A stretch of DNA of 64,000 nucleotides from Verrucomicrobiaceae bacterium (GTDB taxonomy: Bacteria; Verrucomicrobiota; Verrucomicrobiia; Verrucomicrobiales; Verrucomicrobiaceae): the NCBI GenBank assembly GCA_016795485.1, contig JAEUHM010000049.1:23300-87299 (forward strand), read 5' to 3'. Positions within the stretch are counted from its first letter, which is position 1. The number at the start of each line of letters is the position of its first letter. Shown piece after piece: positions 47,371 through 56,406 of this stretch. A program made the translations under genes and the position numbers. The notes beneath the pieces were generated by a model. It was not told the origin of the DNA. It ran no database searches and was given only the letters and a program-made list of their open reading frames with translations.

Positions 47371-48156
47371 TCAGACAGTTGCCACAGAGTGGAGCAGTTT
47401 TTGGGTGTATTCGTGTCTCGGGCGCTCGCAAACTTCGTCCGCCCGTCCTTGTTCGACGATCTTTCCGCGATAGAGCACAATAATGTCGTCGCTCATGTGT
47501 CTCACCACAGCCAGATCATGCGCGATGAAAAGATAGGTCAGCCCGAGCTCCTGTTGCAGATCCTTCAGCAGATTCAAAATCTGGGCCTGAACGCTCACAT
47601 CAAGGGCACTTACCGGCTCATCGCAGATCAAAAACTTTGGCTCCACTGCCAGTGCCCGCGCTATACCAATCCGCTGACGTTGGCCACCGCTGAACTCATG
47701 CGGGAAGCGACTCATCGACGCAGGATCAAGCCCAACCTTTCTCATTAGAGATGCCACACGTTCGTGTCTCTCCCTTTTGGTCAGTTCCTTGAAGTGGATC
47801 CCCATTGGCTCGTCGATGATTTTTCCAATAGTCATCCTGGGATTCAGTGAACTGAATGGATCCTGAAACACCATCTGCATCTGCTTCCGCAATGGGCGGA
47901 ACTCCGCCTCCGTCCAGTTCTGAATCTGCCTACCACCGTATGAGACAATGCCAGACGTAACCGGCCCCAGCTTGATCAGTGCGCGAGAAAGTGTGGACTT
48001 TCCACTCCCACTCTCACCCACTAATCCAAGCGTCTTGCCCTCCTCAATCCCAAAACTCACTCCATCAACTGCGCGAATCGCATCGGTCACACGGCGCAAC
48101 AATCCTGTGCGAACAGGAAAGTGAACTTTGAGATTCTCGACCGACAGCAACCGCAT
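47371..48156 (-). CDS. Oligopeptide-type ABC transporter ATP-binding protein
   Basis: A 261-residue ATPase from the ATG at 48156 (MRLLSVENLKVHFPVRTGLL). It has Walker A GLVGESGSGKSTLS, the Q-loop MVFQDPFSSLNPRMTI typical of OppF/DppF, signature FSGGQRQRIGIARAL, Walker B FLICDEPVSALDVS and the H-loop FIAHDLAVV. OppF-type ATPases normally pair with OppD and two permeases; none is here. It is followed by rodA within 10 bp, which could hint at murein-peptide recycling, an inference. Confidence 0.92.
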   Translation of the reverse strand: MRLLSVENLKVHFPVRTGLLRRVTDAIRAVDGVSFGIEEGKTLGLVGESGSGKSTLSRALIKLGPVTSGIVSYGGRQIQNWTEAEFRPLRKQMQMVFQDPFSSLNPRMTIGKIIDEPMGIHFKELTKRERHERVASLMRKVGLDPASMSRFPHEFSGGQRQRIGIARALAVEPKFLICDEPVSALDVSVQAQILNLLKDLQQELGLTYLFIAHDLAVVRHMSDDIIVLYRGKIVEQGRADEVCERPRHEYTQKLLHSVATV

Positions 48157-48396
48157 GAGATAAAGGGCCAAGTAGCCATAAGTTCCACGCCTTCTCAAGC
48201 TGCAACCCACTTAGGCTCAAGTTCTCTTGCGGGCTCCTGAAAGCGACTGGATTAGCCGGGCCAGATGAACCCTAGAATGCAGGTAGCGCGCCTTAGCATA
48301 GTCGCCTACCTACATCGAGTTGAGCGGTGGTGGCTGCCACTCTATTTCTCGGGTTGCGCGGGAACCATGTTTGCTCTAGTAACGGCGCCCATTTTC

Positions 48397-49782
48397 ATGC
48401 AATCAGTGGCCAAGCACTTTCATTTCATCGGCGTTTGTGGTACCGCTATGGGCTCCACTGCTCTTGCTTTAAGGCAACAGGGACACACGCTCACTGGCTC
48501 TGACAATGCAGTTTATCCCCCGATGTCGACTTTACTGACGGAGCAAGGGGTGGACATTAAAGTCGGTTACAAGCCCGAGAATCTGCCGCCTAGAGCTGAC
48601 CTTTACGTCGTCGGCAATGCCATTTCTCGTGGCAATCCGGAGCTTGAAGCTGTTTTGGAACGTCGGCTTCCGTATTGCTCAATGGCGGAACTGCTCAAGC
48701 GTGAAGTGATTCAAGGCAAGCGCAGTTTTGTCGTCACCGGTACTCACGGAAAAACCACCACCACATCCATGCTGATTTGGCTGCTGGAGTGCGGCGGGAA
48801 ACTCCCCGGTTTCATGGTGGGTGGCGTGCCGGGAAACTTCACAGTGGGTGCACGTTTCAATGACAGCGACTGTTTTGTGATCGAGGGTGACGAATACGAC
48901 ACGGCGTACTTCGACAAGCGCTCCAAGTTTCTCCATTATTTGCCGGAGTGCGCGATCATTAACAACGTCGAGTTCGATCACGCGGACATTTTCAAGGACC
49001 TTGATGACATTTTGCTGAGTTTTCGCAGAATGACTCTTCTAGTTCCACGGAATGGACTCGTTTTGCTCAATGGAGATGATGCAAACGCAATGAGTCTCAA
49101 AGCGACTTGCCCTGCTCCCGTTCGCACGGTCGGTACTGGCGAGGGGTGTGACGAGCGCATCTTCATCGTCAAAGAAGCCCCTGATTTTACCACTTTCACC
49201 CTCGGTGGCGTGGAGTTCAGCATTCCTATGAACGGCGAGTTCAATGTGCGCAATGCGGCGATGGCGATTTCGGCTGCAAGGTTTGCCGGTGTGACAGACT
49301 CGCAGATCCGTGAGGCGTTCACGACCTTCAAAGGTGTATTCCGCCGCCAGACAGAGCGTGGGGAGAAGAGTGGCATCAAAGTGATTGATGACTTTGGCCA
49401 TCACCCAACGGCGATTCGCGAAACGCTAAAAGGCTTACGGCCCAAATACGCAGGTTCCCGGCTTTGGGCCGTGTTTGAACCGCGCTCAAACACCAGTCGC
49501 CGTAATGTTTTGCAAAAGGAACTCATCCAAGCGCTGTCATCAGCGGATGGCTCGGTGATCGCAGCGGTGAACGCTCCCGAGAAGGTTCCAGTGGAACAGC
49601 GACTAGACCCTGAGGCCGTTTCGCGGGACGTTACCGCCGCTGGAGGCCCCTGCTTCTATGAACCCACGACTGACGGTATCATTTCCCGTCTGAAGGCAGA
49701 AACCAGATCGGGTGACGTGATCATCATCTTCAGCAATGGCGGATTTGATGGACTTCATGGGAAGCTCCTTGCGGCGCTGTAG
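48397..49782 (+). CDS. mpl: UDP-N-acetylmuramate:L-Ala-gamma-D-Glu-meso-DAP ligase
   Basis: A 461-residue Mur-ligase family protein from the ATG at 48397 (MQSVAKHFHFIGVCGTAMGS). It shows the N-terminal Rossmann GVCGTAMGS, the ATP loop VVTGTHGKTTTTSMLIWLLE, DCFVIEGDEYDTAYFDKRSK (Mpl-type rather than MurC) and C-terminal VIDDFGHHPTAIRETLKGLR. It rejoins recovered murein tripeptide to UDP-MurNAc. Earlier in-frame ATGs (48265, 48367) are possible but add sequence without family match. It is divergent from the ABC ATPase/rodA genes, a small peptidoglycan neighbourhood. Confidence 0.92.
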   Translation: MQSVAKHFHFIGVCGTAMGSTALALRQQGHTLTGSDNAVYPPMSTLLTEQGVDIKVGYKPENLPPRADLYVVGNAISRGNPELEAVLERRLPYCSMAELLKREVIQGKRSFVVTGTHGKTTTTSMLIWLLECGGKLPGFMVGGVPGNFTVGARFNDSDCFVIEGDEYDTAYFDKRSKFLHYLPECAIINNVEFDHADIFKDLDDILLSFRRMTLLVPRNGLVLLNGDDANAMSLKATCPAPVRTVGTGEGCDERIFIVKEAPDFTTFTLGGVEFSIPMNGEFNVRNAAMAISAARFAGVTDSQIREAFTTFKGVFRRQTERGEKSGIKVIDDFGHHPTAIRETLKGLRPKYAGSRLWAVFEPRSNTSRRNVLQKELIQALSSADGSVIAAVNAPEKVPVEQRLDPEAVSRDVTAAGGPCFYEPTTDGIISRLKAETRSGDVIIIFSNGGFDGLHGKLLAAL

Positions 49783-49939
49783 CGCGATTTCCCCTTCTTG
49801 GTGCGGGTTAATCCACCACCTGCGAACATTTTTTGACCATAATGCCAAGAAAATGGTCATAAACTCGTCATGCCCCCAACCTCCGGCTTGAGAACGCCTC
49901 AGACTGGAACTAAAAGACACCTTTCACACCCTGTCAGCC

Positions 49940-52069
49940 ATGGATAATCCGCAGCAACCCCAGCCCAACACTCCGCCCAAGCCACAGACGTCGAGTGTGC
50001 TGCCGCCCCCACCGAATGCCACGACTCAGTTGCCGCCGGGCTACGGTCCGCAGTTTGCCCCGCCTCCAGGGTATCCACCGCAGGGCTACATGCCTCAGGG
50101 CTATCCGCCGGGTTATCCATATCCGGGCTATCCGCCGCCCCAAGGCTACCCAGCACCACAAGGTTATCCACCTGGCTACATGCCGCATCCTGGAGCTTAT
50201 CCGATGCATCCAGGGTATCCTTATCCACAACAAGGGATGCCGTATCCCATGCCGATGCCTACTGCTCCTGCCCCGGCAGCCGAGCAGGCGGCCGTTGTTC
50301 CGCAACCTGTGGTTTCGGCACCCGTTGCCTCTCCCGCACCAGTCGCGGCGCCTGCCGTAGCAGCTGCACCTGTGATTGATGAAGCCGCCGATGATCACAT
50401 CGGGGCAGCGCATGTTCTTCACGAACCACCTCCAGTGCTCGATGAAGACGAAGCCCACGGCAAGTTCCACATCGATGAGAGCGATGGCTCCGTCTTCGTG
50501 CCACCCACTGCTCATGACTTCGAGCCTGCTCCGCCTAGGAATCGACTCAAGGAAGCCTGGGCAAAGGTAGGCGGCGGCTCGTTGACCTTCTCCATCCTCA
50601 TTCACGTCGGCCTCTTCCTCATCGCGGGCGTCATCATCTTCACCTCCACGCTGGAGACCAAGAACGTGGACTTCCTCCCCGGTGGCGGCACGCAGCAAGG
50701 CCAGAAAGCTTCTCAGGAAATGCAGAACAAGGTGCAGAACAAGCGCCGTCAGAGCCTGAACAAGACCTCGCCCATCAAGAAACTCGTCTCCACCTCGGAG
50801 AACGCAGCCATCGTGCTGCCAGAGACTCCACCCGACATGCTGGACGTTCCGGACGTCAGTTCCATGCTAGGCGGTGGTTCACTCGGCAGTGGTGGATTTG
50901 GCAAAGGTGGTGCAGGCGGCGGCTTCGGCAGCGGCATGGGCATGGGAGGAGCCGCAGGGTTCGTGAGTTTGCCACCCACGATGCGCGCACGCTGCTCCAC
51001 GGCTGAGCGTTTGTCCAAGCTCTCGCAAAATGGCGGCAGTGCGGAGTGTGAGGCCGCCGTGTCTCGTGCACTGGAGTGGTTCAAGACCAAGCAAAACGCA
51101 GATGGCTCTTGGGGCCAAGGCAACAAGGCAGGCATGACAGGTCTGGCCCTGCTTTGCTACCTCGGACGCTGCGAGACGCCGGAATCGCCATTCTATGGTG
51201 ATTCCGTGATGAAAGGCATCATGTATCTGATCGAGCTTCAGAAGAAGAACCAGTTGGGCTACTTCACCGAGAACGCGAAGAACATTGGCGCTGCTTACGA
51301 GCATGGCATTGCCACTTACGCACTCGGTGAGATGTATACCCTCGCCCGTCTTGGCTCCAAATCACTCCCCGGCATGAAGGAGGCCTTTGAGAAAGGCCTC
51401 AAGCTCGTCATCGCCGCTCAGAACGAGAACGGGAGCTGGGGTTACTACACCGCCCGCCACTTGGAGAATGGCAAGCCACAGGCGCAAACGGACCTTTCCG
51501 TCACGGGTTGGCAGTATCAGGCACTCAAGGCCGGGAAAAACACCAGCCTGAAAATTGCCGGACTCCATGCAGCAATCGACAAAGCCACTGCTTACATCGA
51601 AACCACCCAGACCGAAGACGGTGGCTTCGGCAAACGCAACCGTGACGAACACTACAACCAGTGGAGCCTCACCGGAGCTGGCGTGCTGGGCCTTCAGACC
51701 CTGGCCAAGAACAAAACCAAGGCCGTCGACAAAGGCATCAAGTTCCTTCGCGACTTCATCACGGCTGAGCCGCTGGATTGGAACAAGAACTGCAACCTCT
51801 ACTGCTGGTACTACTACACCCAAGCCTTCTTCCAGAAGGGCGGAGACGATTGGAAGTTTTACAACGAGCAACTCCTGCCGCAGATCCTCAACAACCAAGC
51901 TCCGGATGGCAGTTGGAAGCCTGAGCGTGCCAACTGGGACGCTGGTTCAGCCGGAAGTCGTGAGGGTGGTGTTTACAAAACCGCACTTTGCACCCTTCAG
52001 TTAGAAGTCTACTATCGTTACCTCAAAGTCGCTGACCGAGACGAAGATAGTTTCTTCGACCGTAACTGA
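49940..52069 (+). CDS. Proline/tyrosine-rich membrane protein with terpene-cyclase-type repeats
   Basis: A 709-residue protein. Residues ~1-115 are low-complexity with repeated PGYPPQGY-like units; ~115-150 are Ala/Pro/Val-rich. A single membrane helix (SLTFSILIHVGLFLIAGVII) lies near residues 210-232. A Gly-rich stretch follows (GGGSLGSGGFGKGGAGGGFG). Residues ~365-700 contain squalene/prenyltransferase alpha-alpha repeats with QW-like units (ALEWFKTKQNADGSWGQG, AAQNENGSWGYY). No DxDD catalytic motif of hopene cyclases is evident, so it is probably not a cyclase. Such proteins are frequent in Planctomycetes/Verrucomicrobia; function is unknown. Confidence 0.8.
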   Translation: MDNPQQPQPNTPPKPQTSSVLPPPPNATTQLPPGYGPQFAPPPGYPPQGYMPQGYPPGYPYPGYPPPQGYPAPQGYPPGYMPHPGAYPMHPGYPYPQQGMPYPMPMPTAPAPAAEQAAVVPQPVVSAPVASPAPVAAPAVAAAPVIDEAADDHIGAAHVLHEPPPVLDEDEAHGKFHIDESDGSVFVPPTAHDFEPAPPRNRLKEAWAKVGGGSLTFSILIHVGLFLIAGVIIFTSTLETKNVDFLPGGGTQQGQKASQEMQNKVQNKRRQSLNKTSPIKKLVSTSENAAIVLPETPPDMLDVPDVSSMLGGGSLGSGGFGKGGAGGGFGSGMGMGGAAGFVSLPPTMRARCSTAERLSKLSQNGGSAECEAAVSRALEWFKTKQNADGSWGQGNKAGMTGLALLCYLGRCETPESPFYGDSVMKGIMYLIELQKKNQLGYFTENAKNIGAAYEHGIATYALGEMYTLARLGSKSLPGMKEAFEKGLKLVIAAQNENGSWGYYTARHLENGKPQAQTDLSVTGWQYQALKAGKNTSLKIAGLHAAIDKATAYIETTQTEDGGFGKRNRDEHYNQWSLTGAGVLGLQTLAKNKTKAVDKGIKFLRDFITAEPLDWNKNCNLYCWYYYTQAFFQKGGDDWKFYNEQLLPQILNNQAPDGSWKPERANWDAGSAGSREGGVYKTALCTLQLEVYYRYLKVADRDEDSFFDRN

Positions 52070-52124
52070 TTGTCCAAGTTCAAGGCTTGCGTTTCATCCG
52101 GTCGCCTGATTCCATGGCCGCCTC

Positions 52125-52844
52125 ATGAAACCTGTGCAAGTCTTCTTGATCGCCGCCGCTCTCTTGGCCACTGCCCATGCCGATATTAACCCTCCTGCGG
52201 AGAAGTCGTTCTCCGCACCAGTCACGCTTCAAGTCGGCTATCCTTATCTGGAATACCTTCCGCAAGGCTACGATGCGACCAGCGACAAAAAGTGGCCGTT
52301 GATCATGTTTCTGCATGGAGCGGGGGAGCGTGGTAATAACCTCAATCAGATCAAAAAACACGGCCCACCCAAAGAGCTCGCTAATGGCCGGAAAGTGGAT
52401 GCCGTCGTTATCTGCCCGCAGTGCCCAACTGAGCAACTCTGGAGTTCTCATGGCGTTCACGCACTTACTCAGGAAATCATTCGCACTCATGCCATCGATC
52501 AACAGCGCGTCTATCTGACCGGCCTCAGCATGGGCGGCTTCGGCACCTGGGAAACTGCCATCGATTACCCCAACACCTATGCCGCACTCGTTCCTATTTG
52601 CGGAGGCACAGGGGTCCGATTTTTGCTCAGTTCGCGGATCAAACACATACCCCAGTGGATCTTCCACGGTGCCAAAGACCCCGTCGTCGACCCCAAGTTC
52701 TCTGAGAAGATGCACGACCTACTCAAGAAACAAGGAGCCGACGTCCGCCTCACGATCTACCCAGAAGCCCAGCACGACTCGTGGACCGCAGCTTACGGCA
52801 ACAACGAGCTTTGGTCCTGGCTATTCGCCCAGAAGCGGCAATAG
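52125..52844 (+). CDS. Exported alpha/beta-hydrolase (peptidase/esterase-like)
   Basis: A 239-residue protein with a signal peptide (MKPVQVFLIAAALLATAHA). The alpha/beta-hydrolase core has IMFLHGAGERGNN (oxyanion), the nucleophile elbow YLTGLSMGGFGTWE, an Asp in IFHGAKDPVVDP and a His in YPEAQHDSWTAAY. It matches the 'predicted peptidase/phospholipase' group of secreted hydrolases in polysaccharide-degrading bacteria. Feruloyl or acetyl esterase activity is possible. It follows the terpene-cyclase-repeat gene by 55 bp on the same strand. Confidence 0.88.
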   Translation: MKPVQVFLIAAALLATAHADINPPAEKSFSAPVTLQVGYPYLEYLPQGYDATSDKKWPLIMFLHGAGERGNNLNQIKKHGPPKELANGRKVDAVVICPQCPTEQLWSSHGVHALTQEIIRTHAIDQQRVYLTGLSMGGFGTWETAIDYPNTYAALVPICGGTGVRFLLSSRIKHIPQWIFHGAKDPVVDPKFSEKMHDLLKKQGADVRLTIYPEAQHDSWTAAYGNNELWSWLFAQKRQ

Positions 52845-52978
52845 ACCGCTGGTTTTTTGCTATGATTGGCACAGAGAGTCTTTCGGCAGATCACCTTTCA
52901 TAAAGAAGCAATGGACGTTCTCGGCACGATGAACCTCTACTTGCGCGGGGCTGCCATCCGGCAACAGTTGTCGGCTCT

Positions 52979-54739
52979 ATGAGCCGCACCACCCCCGCGT
53001 TTCTTCTCACTCTGGCCGCTTCGTTTGCTGCTCCGTCTTTTGCAGCGGATGCGGTAAAGGCTGACTTCAACAAGCACATCAAACCCATTCTGGAGGCGGC
53101 TTGTATTCACTGCCACTGCACCAAGAGCAGCAAGGGTGACTTGAACCTCGAAACCAAGGAACTGGCGATCAAGGGCGGTGAGGATGGAACAGCGCTTGTT
53201 CCTGGCGATCCTTCAAAATCCCCACTCTACACGTTGCTGGTGCTGGCGGAAGATGACGACGACGTGATGCCTCCTTCCAAGGAAGGGCTCTTGGCTAAGT
53301 CGCAGATCGCTTTGATCGAGGACTGGATCAAGCAAGGTGCGCCTTGGCCAGAGGGCGTGGTGCTTGAGCAAAAGACACGCGTGGACTTCGTGAAGCACAT
53401 TCAGCCCATTTTGGAGCAGAACTGCCTCTCGTGTCACAATCCTGAAAAGGCCAAGGGTGACTTCATTTTGGCCAGCTACAAAGAAGCCCTGGAGACTGGC
53501 GAAAACGCCCCGTGCTTGGTTCCTTTTGATGCGGAAAAGTCTTCCCTCTACACGCTCTGCGCACTGGACAAAGACGACGATGATCTCATGCCCCCGACAA
53601 AGTCCGGTGGACCGCTGCCAAAGGGCGAGGTCAATTTGCTCAAGTTGTGGGTCGAGCAAGGAGCCATCTGGCCTGAGGGCGTGAAACTCTCTGCCAAGGA
53701 GAAGAAGTCGACGGCTACACCTACCCCAGACACCATGGATCTCGTCAAGCGCATCCATTCATTCATCGTGCAGACCACGGAGAAGGAGAAAGCTGATTTC
53801 GGCAAATACACCGGCAAGATTCCAAAGACCGGTATCCCATACACCATGGTGCCGATCAAAGGTGGCGAGTTCATGCTTGGCAGCCCGGCTTCAGAAGCCA
53901 AACGCGGCGAGGACGAAGGCCCTCAGGTGAAGGTGAAGATCAGTCCTTTCTGGATGGGTGAGAAAGAAGTGAGCTGGGATGAATACCAGCCTTTCATGAT
54001 CACCGCCGTGGACCGTCAGAAGGACGGTGCGCCAAAGACCTTCAAGGTTACAGACAAGATTGATGACCTCGTTTCCCAACCAACCACGCCATACACCGAG
54101 ATGTCCTTCGGCATGGGCACCGATGGCTTCCCCGCCATCAGCATGACGCAGCATGCCGCTAGCAAATACTGCCAGTGGCTGTCTGCCCAGACTGGGCACT
54201 TCTACCGCCTCCCCACCGAGGCCGAGTGGGAGTATGCCGCCCGTGCAGGCACCACCACCGCTTACTTCTGGGGTGATGATGAGTCAAAACTTGGCGACTA
54301 CGCCTGGACCTTCGACAACGCACCGAACTACCAATACGCCAAGGTCGGCCAGAAGAAGCCCAGCCCTTGGGGCCTATACGACATCTACGGCAACGTCGTC
54401 GAGTGGTGCCTCGACCAGTATGACGAGAATGGCTACAAGGCCCTCTCTGGCATTGCTATGAAGGACGGCATCCTCGACGGCAGCAAGTGGGTGCCCACCA
54501 CCAAGCCTTACCCGCATGTGGTGCGCGGAGGTTCCTTTGATGACGATCCCGATATGTGCCGCAGCGCTTTCCGCCGTGGTTCAGACCCAGAGTGGAAGAA
54601 CCAAGACCCACAGCTTCCGAAATCCATCTGGTATCACACTGATGCCAAGTGGCTTGGCTTCCGCATCATCCGTCCGCAAGTCATTCCCAGTGCCGAGGAG
54701 ATGTTCAAGGCCTGGAACAACGGCTTTGCCAAAGACTAA
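52979..54739 (+). CDS. Two PSCyt1 cytochrome domains fused to a SUMF1/FGE-like domain
   Basis: A 586-residue secreted protein: signal peptide (MSRTTPAFLLTLAASFAAPS), then two planctomycete cytochrome c domains with haem motifs CIHCH (near residue 42) and CLSCH (near residue 142), each ending in a DDDDLMPP-like motif. The C-terminal ~290 residues are a formylglycine-generating-enzyme (SUMF1) fold (VPIKGGEFMLGSPASEAKRG, YRLPTEAEWEYAARAGTTTA, YGNVVEWCLDQYDENG, VRGGSFDDDPDMCRSAFRRG). The Cys pair used by true FGE in the RGGS region is not both present, so catalysis of sulfatase maturation is doubtful. It may be a periplasmic electron-transfer or glycan-binding protein. Confidence 0.88.
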   Translation: MSRTTPAFLLTLAASFAAPSFAADAVKADFNKHIKPILEAACIHCHCTKSSKGDLNLETKELAIKGGEDGTALVPGDPSKSPLYTLLVLAEDDDDVMPPSKEGLLAKSQIALIEDWIKQGAPWPEGVVLEQKTRVDFVKHIQPILEQNCLSCHNPEKAKGDFILASYKEALETGENAPCLVPFDAEKSSLYTLCALDKDDDDLMPPTKSGGPLPKGEVNLLKLWVEQGAIWPEGVKLSAKEKKSTATPTPDTMDLVKRIHSFIVQTTEKEKADFGKYTGKIPKTGIPYTMVPIKGGEFMLGSPASEAKRGEDEGPQVKVKISPFWMGEKEVSWDEYQPFMITAVDRQKDGAPKTFKVTDKIDDLVSQPTTPYTEMSFGMGTDGFPAISMTQHAASKYCQWLSAQTGHFYRLPTEAEWEYAARAGTTTAYFWGDDESKLGDYAWTFDNAPNYQYAKVGQKKPSPWGLYDIYGNVVEWCLDQYDENGYKALSGIAMKDGILDGSKWVPTTKPYPHVVRGGSFDDDPDMCRSAFRRGSDPEWKNQDPQLPKSIWYHTDAKWLGFRIIRPQVIPSAEEMFKAWNNGFAKD

Positions 54740-54896
54740 GCCCCTCATGCTCTAGCCACTGCACCCTTGGGTCAAAACTGGGTGCAGCGGCACTCGGGAT
54801 TGCGGGATTTGTCTAGCGCTCGGCAGCATTGACGAAAGCCCTCGCAACTCCTTGCCGTTGATGCATCTTGGACACCCGCAAGTCGTCCCTCCGCTC

Positions 54897-56147
54897 ATGC
54901 TAGCCAAGATCTTCCGCATCCTATTGCCGCTCGGTGTTCTCACCGCGTGCATGTATGGTGCGATCTGGCTCATCCAGAACCCACCCAAGCCCATGACCAT
55001 GGAGATGCGGCCGGTATTGATTCAGGTGCGGGGCACCGTTCTGAAAAAGACCACCTTTCCCGTCATTGTTAGGTCGCAGGGCATGGCTCAGCCCAGTACG
55101 CAGAGCACCCTCATCCCAGAAGTCAGCGGCAAAGTGATCTCTGTTTCACCGAAGTTTGACGAAGGCGGCTTCTTCAAGGCGGGCGAGCAGCTCATTGAAC
55201 TCGATCGCGTGGACTACGAGACCGCTCTGGTGGTGGCAAAATCCGCCGAAGCCCAGGCACGGACGTTGTTGGCAGAAGAGCAAGCCCGTGCGGACCAAGC
55301 CGCCGAGGACTGGAAGGCGCTCGGTCGCCCCGGCACCGCCAGTGATCTCGCATTGCGCAAGCCCCAACTCGCTCAAGCTCGCGCGGCGGTCGAGGCCCGC
55401 TCCGCCGAAGTCGTGAAAGCCCAGCGCGATGTCGACAGGACTGTCATCCGCGCGCCATACGACGGTCAGGTTTTGGAACAGAGCATTAACGTCGGCCAGT
55501 TTGTCTCTCCGGGCACCACTTTGGGCAAAGTCTTCTCCACTGACTACTTTGAGGTCCGCCTGCCGCTTCCGGAGCGTGATCTGCGCTTCCTCAATCTGCC
55601 AGAACACTACGAGGACCAAACCGCGAGCGCCAAGCCGCTCACTGTCCATCTCCGCGCGAACGTTGCCGGCAAGTCCGTGCGGTGGGATGCCGCGATTCAT
55701 CGTGTCGAGAGCGCTATTGACGGTGCCACCCGTCAGCTCGTGGCCGTAGCTCGGGTTCCAGAGCCCTACGCCAGCAAGGGCGATGGCGTGCCACCGCTCA
55801 AGATCGGGCAGTTCGTCGAGGCAGATGTCGTTGGCGACTCTCTGCAGGACGTCTTCATCATTCCACGCAGTGTCGTGCGCGCGGGCAACGAGATTATCCT
55901 CATCACCAAGCAAAACACTCTCCACCGGACCCGCATCGAGCCACTCACCGGAGACGAAAAACAAGTCGTCATCTCCGCTAGCCAAGAGAGCGGCCCGCGC
56001 GAGGGAGATCAACTTTGCCTCACCCCCATTCCCTTCCCCGCAGAAGGAGCCAAAGTCGACCCCGTCATCGAGGAATCCAAAGGCCCCACCCCCTCTCTTC
56101 CAAGCGTCGTAGACCAAAAACCGCGCGCCGAGGGTCCCTCCAGCTAG
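54897..56147 (+). CDS. RND-type efflux periplasmic adaptor (HlyD/MFP family)
   Basis: A 416-residue protein from the ATG at 54897 with one N-terminal membrane anchor (ILLPLGVLTACMYGAIWLIQ). The adaptor layout is a lipoyl half (LIPEVSGKVISVSPKFDEGG), an alpha-hairpin (ALVVAKSAEAQARTLLAEEQ) and a second lipoyl half (RTVIRAPYDGQVLEQSINVG), then barrel and membrane-proximal domains. It would link an inner-membrane RND pump to an outer-membrane channel. No pump or channel gene follows; a likely terminator and convergent genes come next, so it is an orphan or its partner is elsewhere. Confidence 0.9.
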   Translation: MLAKIFRILLPLGVLTACMYGAIWLIQNPPKPMTMEMRPVLIQVRGTVLKKTTFPVIVRSQGMAQPSTQSTLIPEVSGKVISVSPKFDEGGFFKAGEQLIELDRVDYETALVVAKSAEAQARTLLAEEQARADQAAEDWKALGRPGTASDLALRKPQLAQARAAVEARSAEVVKAQRDVDRTVIRAPYDGQVLEQSINVGQFVSPGTTLGKVFSTDYFEVRLPLPERDLRFLNLPEHYEDQTASAKPLTVHLRANVAGKSVRWDAAIHRVESAIDGATRQLVAVARVPEPYASKGDGVPPLKIGQFVEADVVGDSLQDVFIIPRSVVRAGNEIILITKQNTLHRTRIEPLTGDEKQVVISASQESGPREGDQLCLTPIPFPAEGAKVDPVIEESKGPTPSLPSVVDQKPRAEGPSS

Positions 56148-56283
56148 TTGGACTCCATCCGTTAGGCTATTTGACGAAAAAGACAGCTGCTTGCTGTCGA
56201 GCTCAGTGCAGCTTCTTCAAAAGCGACTAATTGGCAGGAGAGGTCGATTTTCGCACCCTCCCGGTCTCCAGATAGGCCACCCC

Positions 56284-56307
56284 GCGCCAAATGGGGAGGC
56301 GCTTTTT
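56284..56307 (+). terminator. Possible terminator after the RND adaptor gene
   Basis: GCGCC (56284-56288) pairs with GGCGC (56298-56302), followed directly by TTTTT. The stem is short (5 bp, all G/C). It lies about 140 bp after the adaptor stop codon, within a 259-bp gap that otherwise holds only a small GACAGC/GCTGTC hairpin. Confidence 0.4.
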
Positions 56308-56406
56308 GGGCAGAAAGGAGCGTGGGCAATGCTGCCCGCCTGCCGGAGTGAGCCTACTGCGTTACCGATGTCCTGACCGAGCCTGATTTGGTCCTTGGTG
56401 ACTACC

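Noticed and set aside
49834..49859. TGACCAT/ATGGTCA inverted repeat upstream of the terpene-cyclase-repeat gene as a terminator for mpl
   Set aside because: The T-run lies before rather than after the stem on the plus strand; it may be an operator but nothing supports that.
49940..52069. Protein considered as a squalene-hopene cyclase
   Set aside because: No DxDD catalytic motif and a long low-complexity N-terminus with a single membrane anchor; only the repeat fold is shared.
52979..54739. Protein considered as the true sulfatase-activating FGE
   Set aside because: The active-site Cys pair expected in the RGGS region is not seen, and the protein carries two cytochrome domains not found in FGE.
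55146..56117. 323-residue minus-strand open frame over the RND adaptor
   Set aside because: The plus-strand adaptor has clear lipoyl and hairpin motifs; the antisense frame has none.
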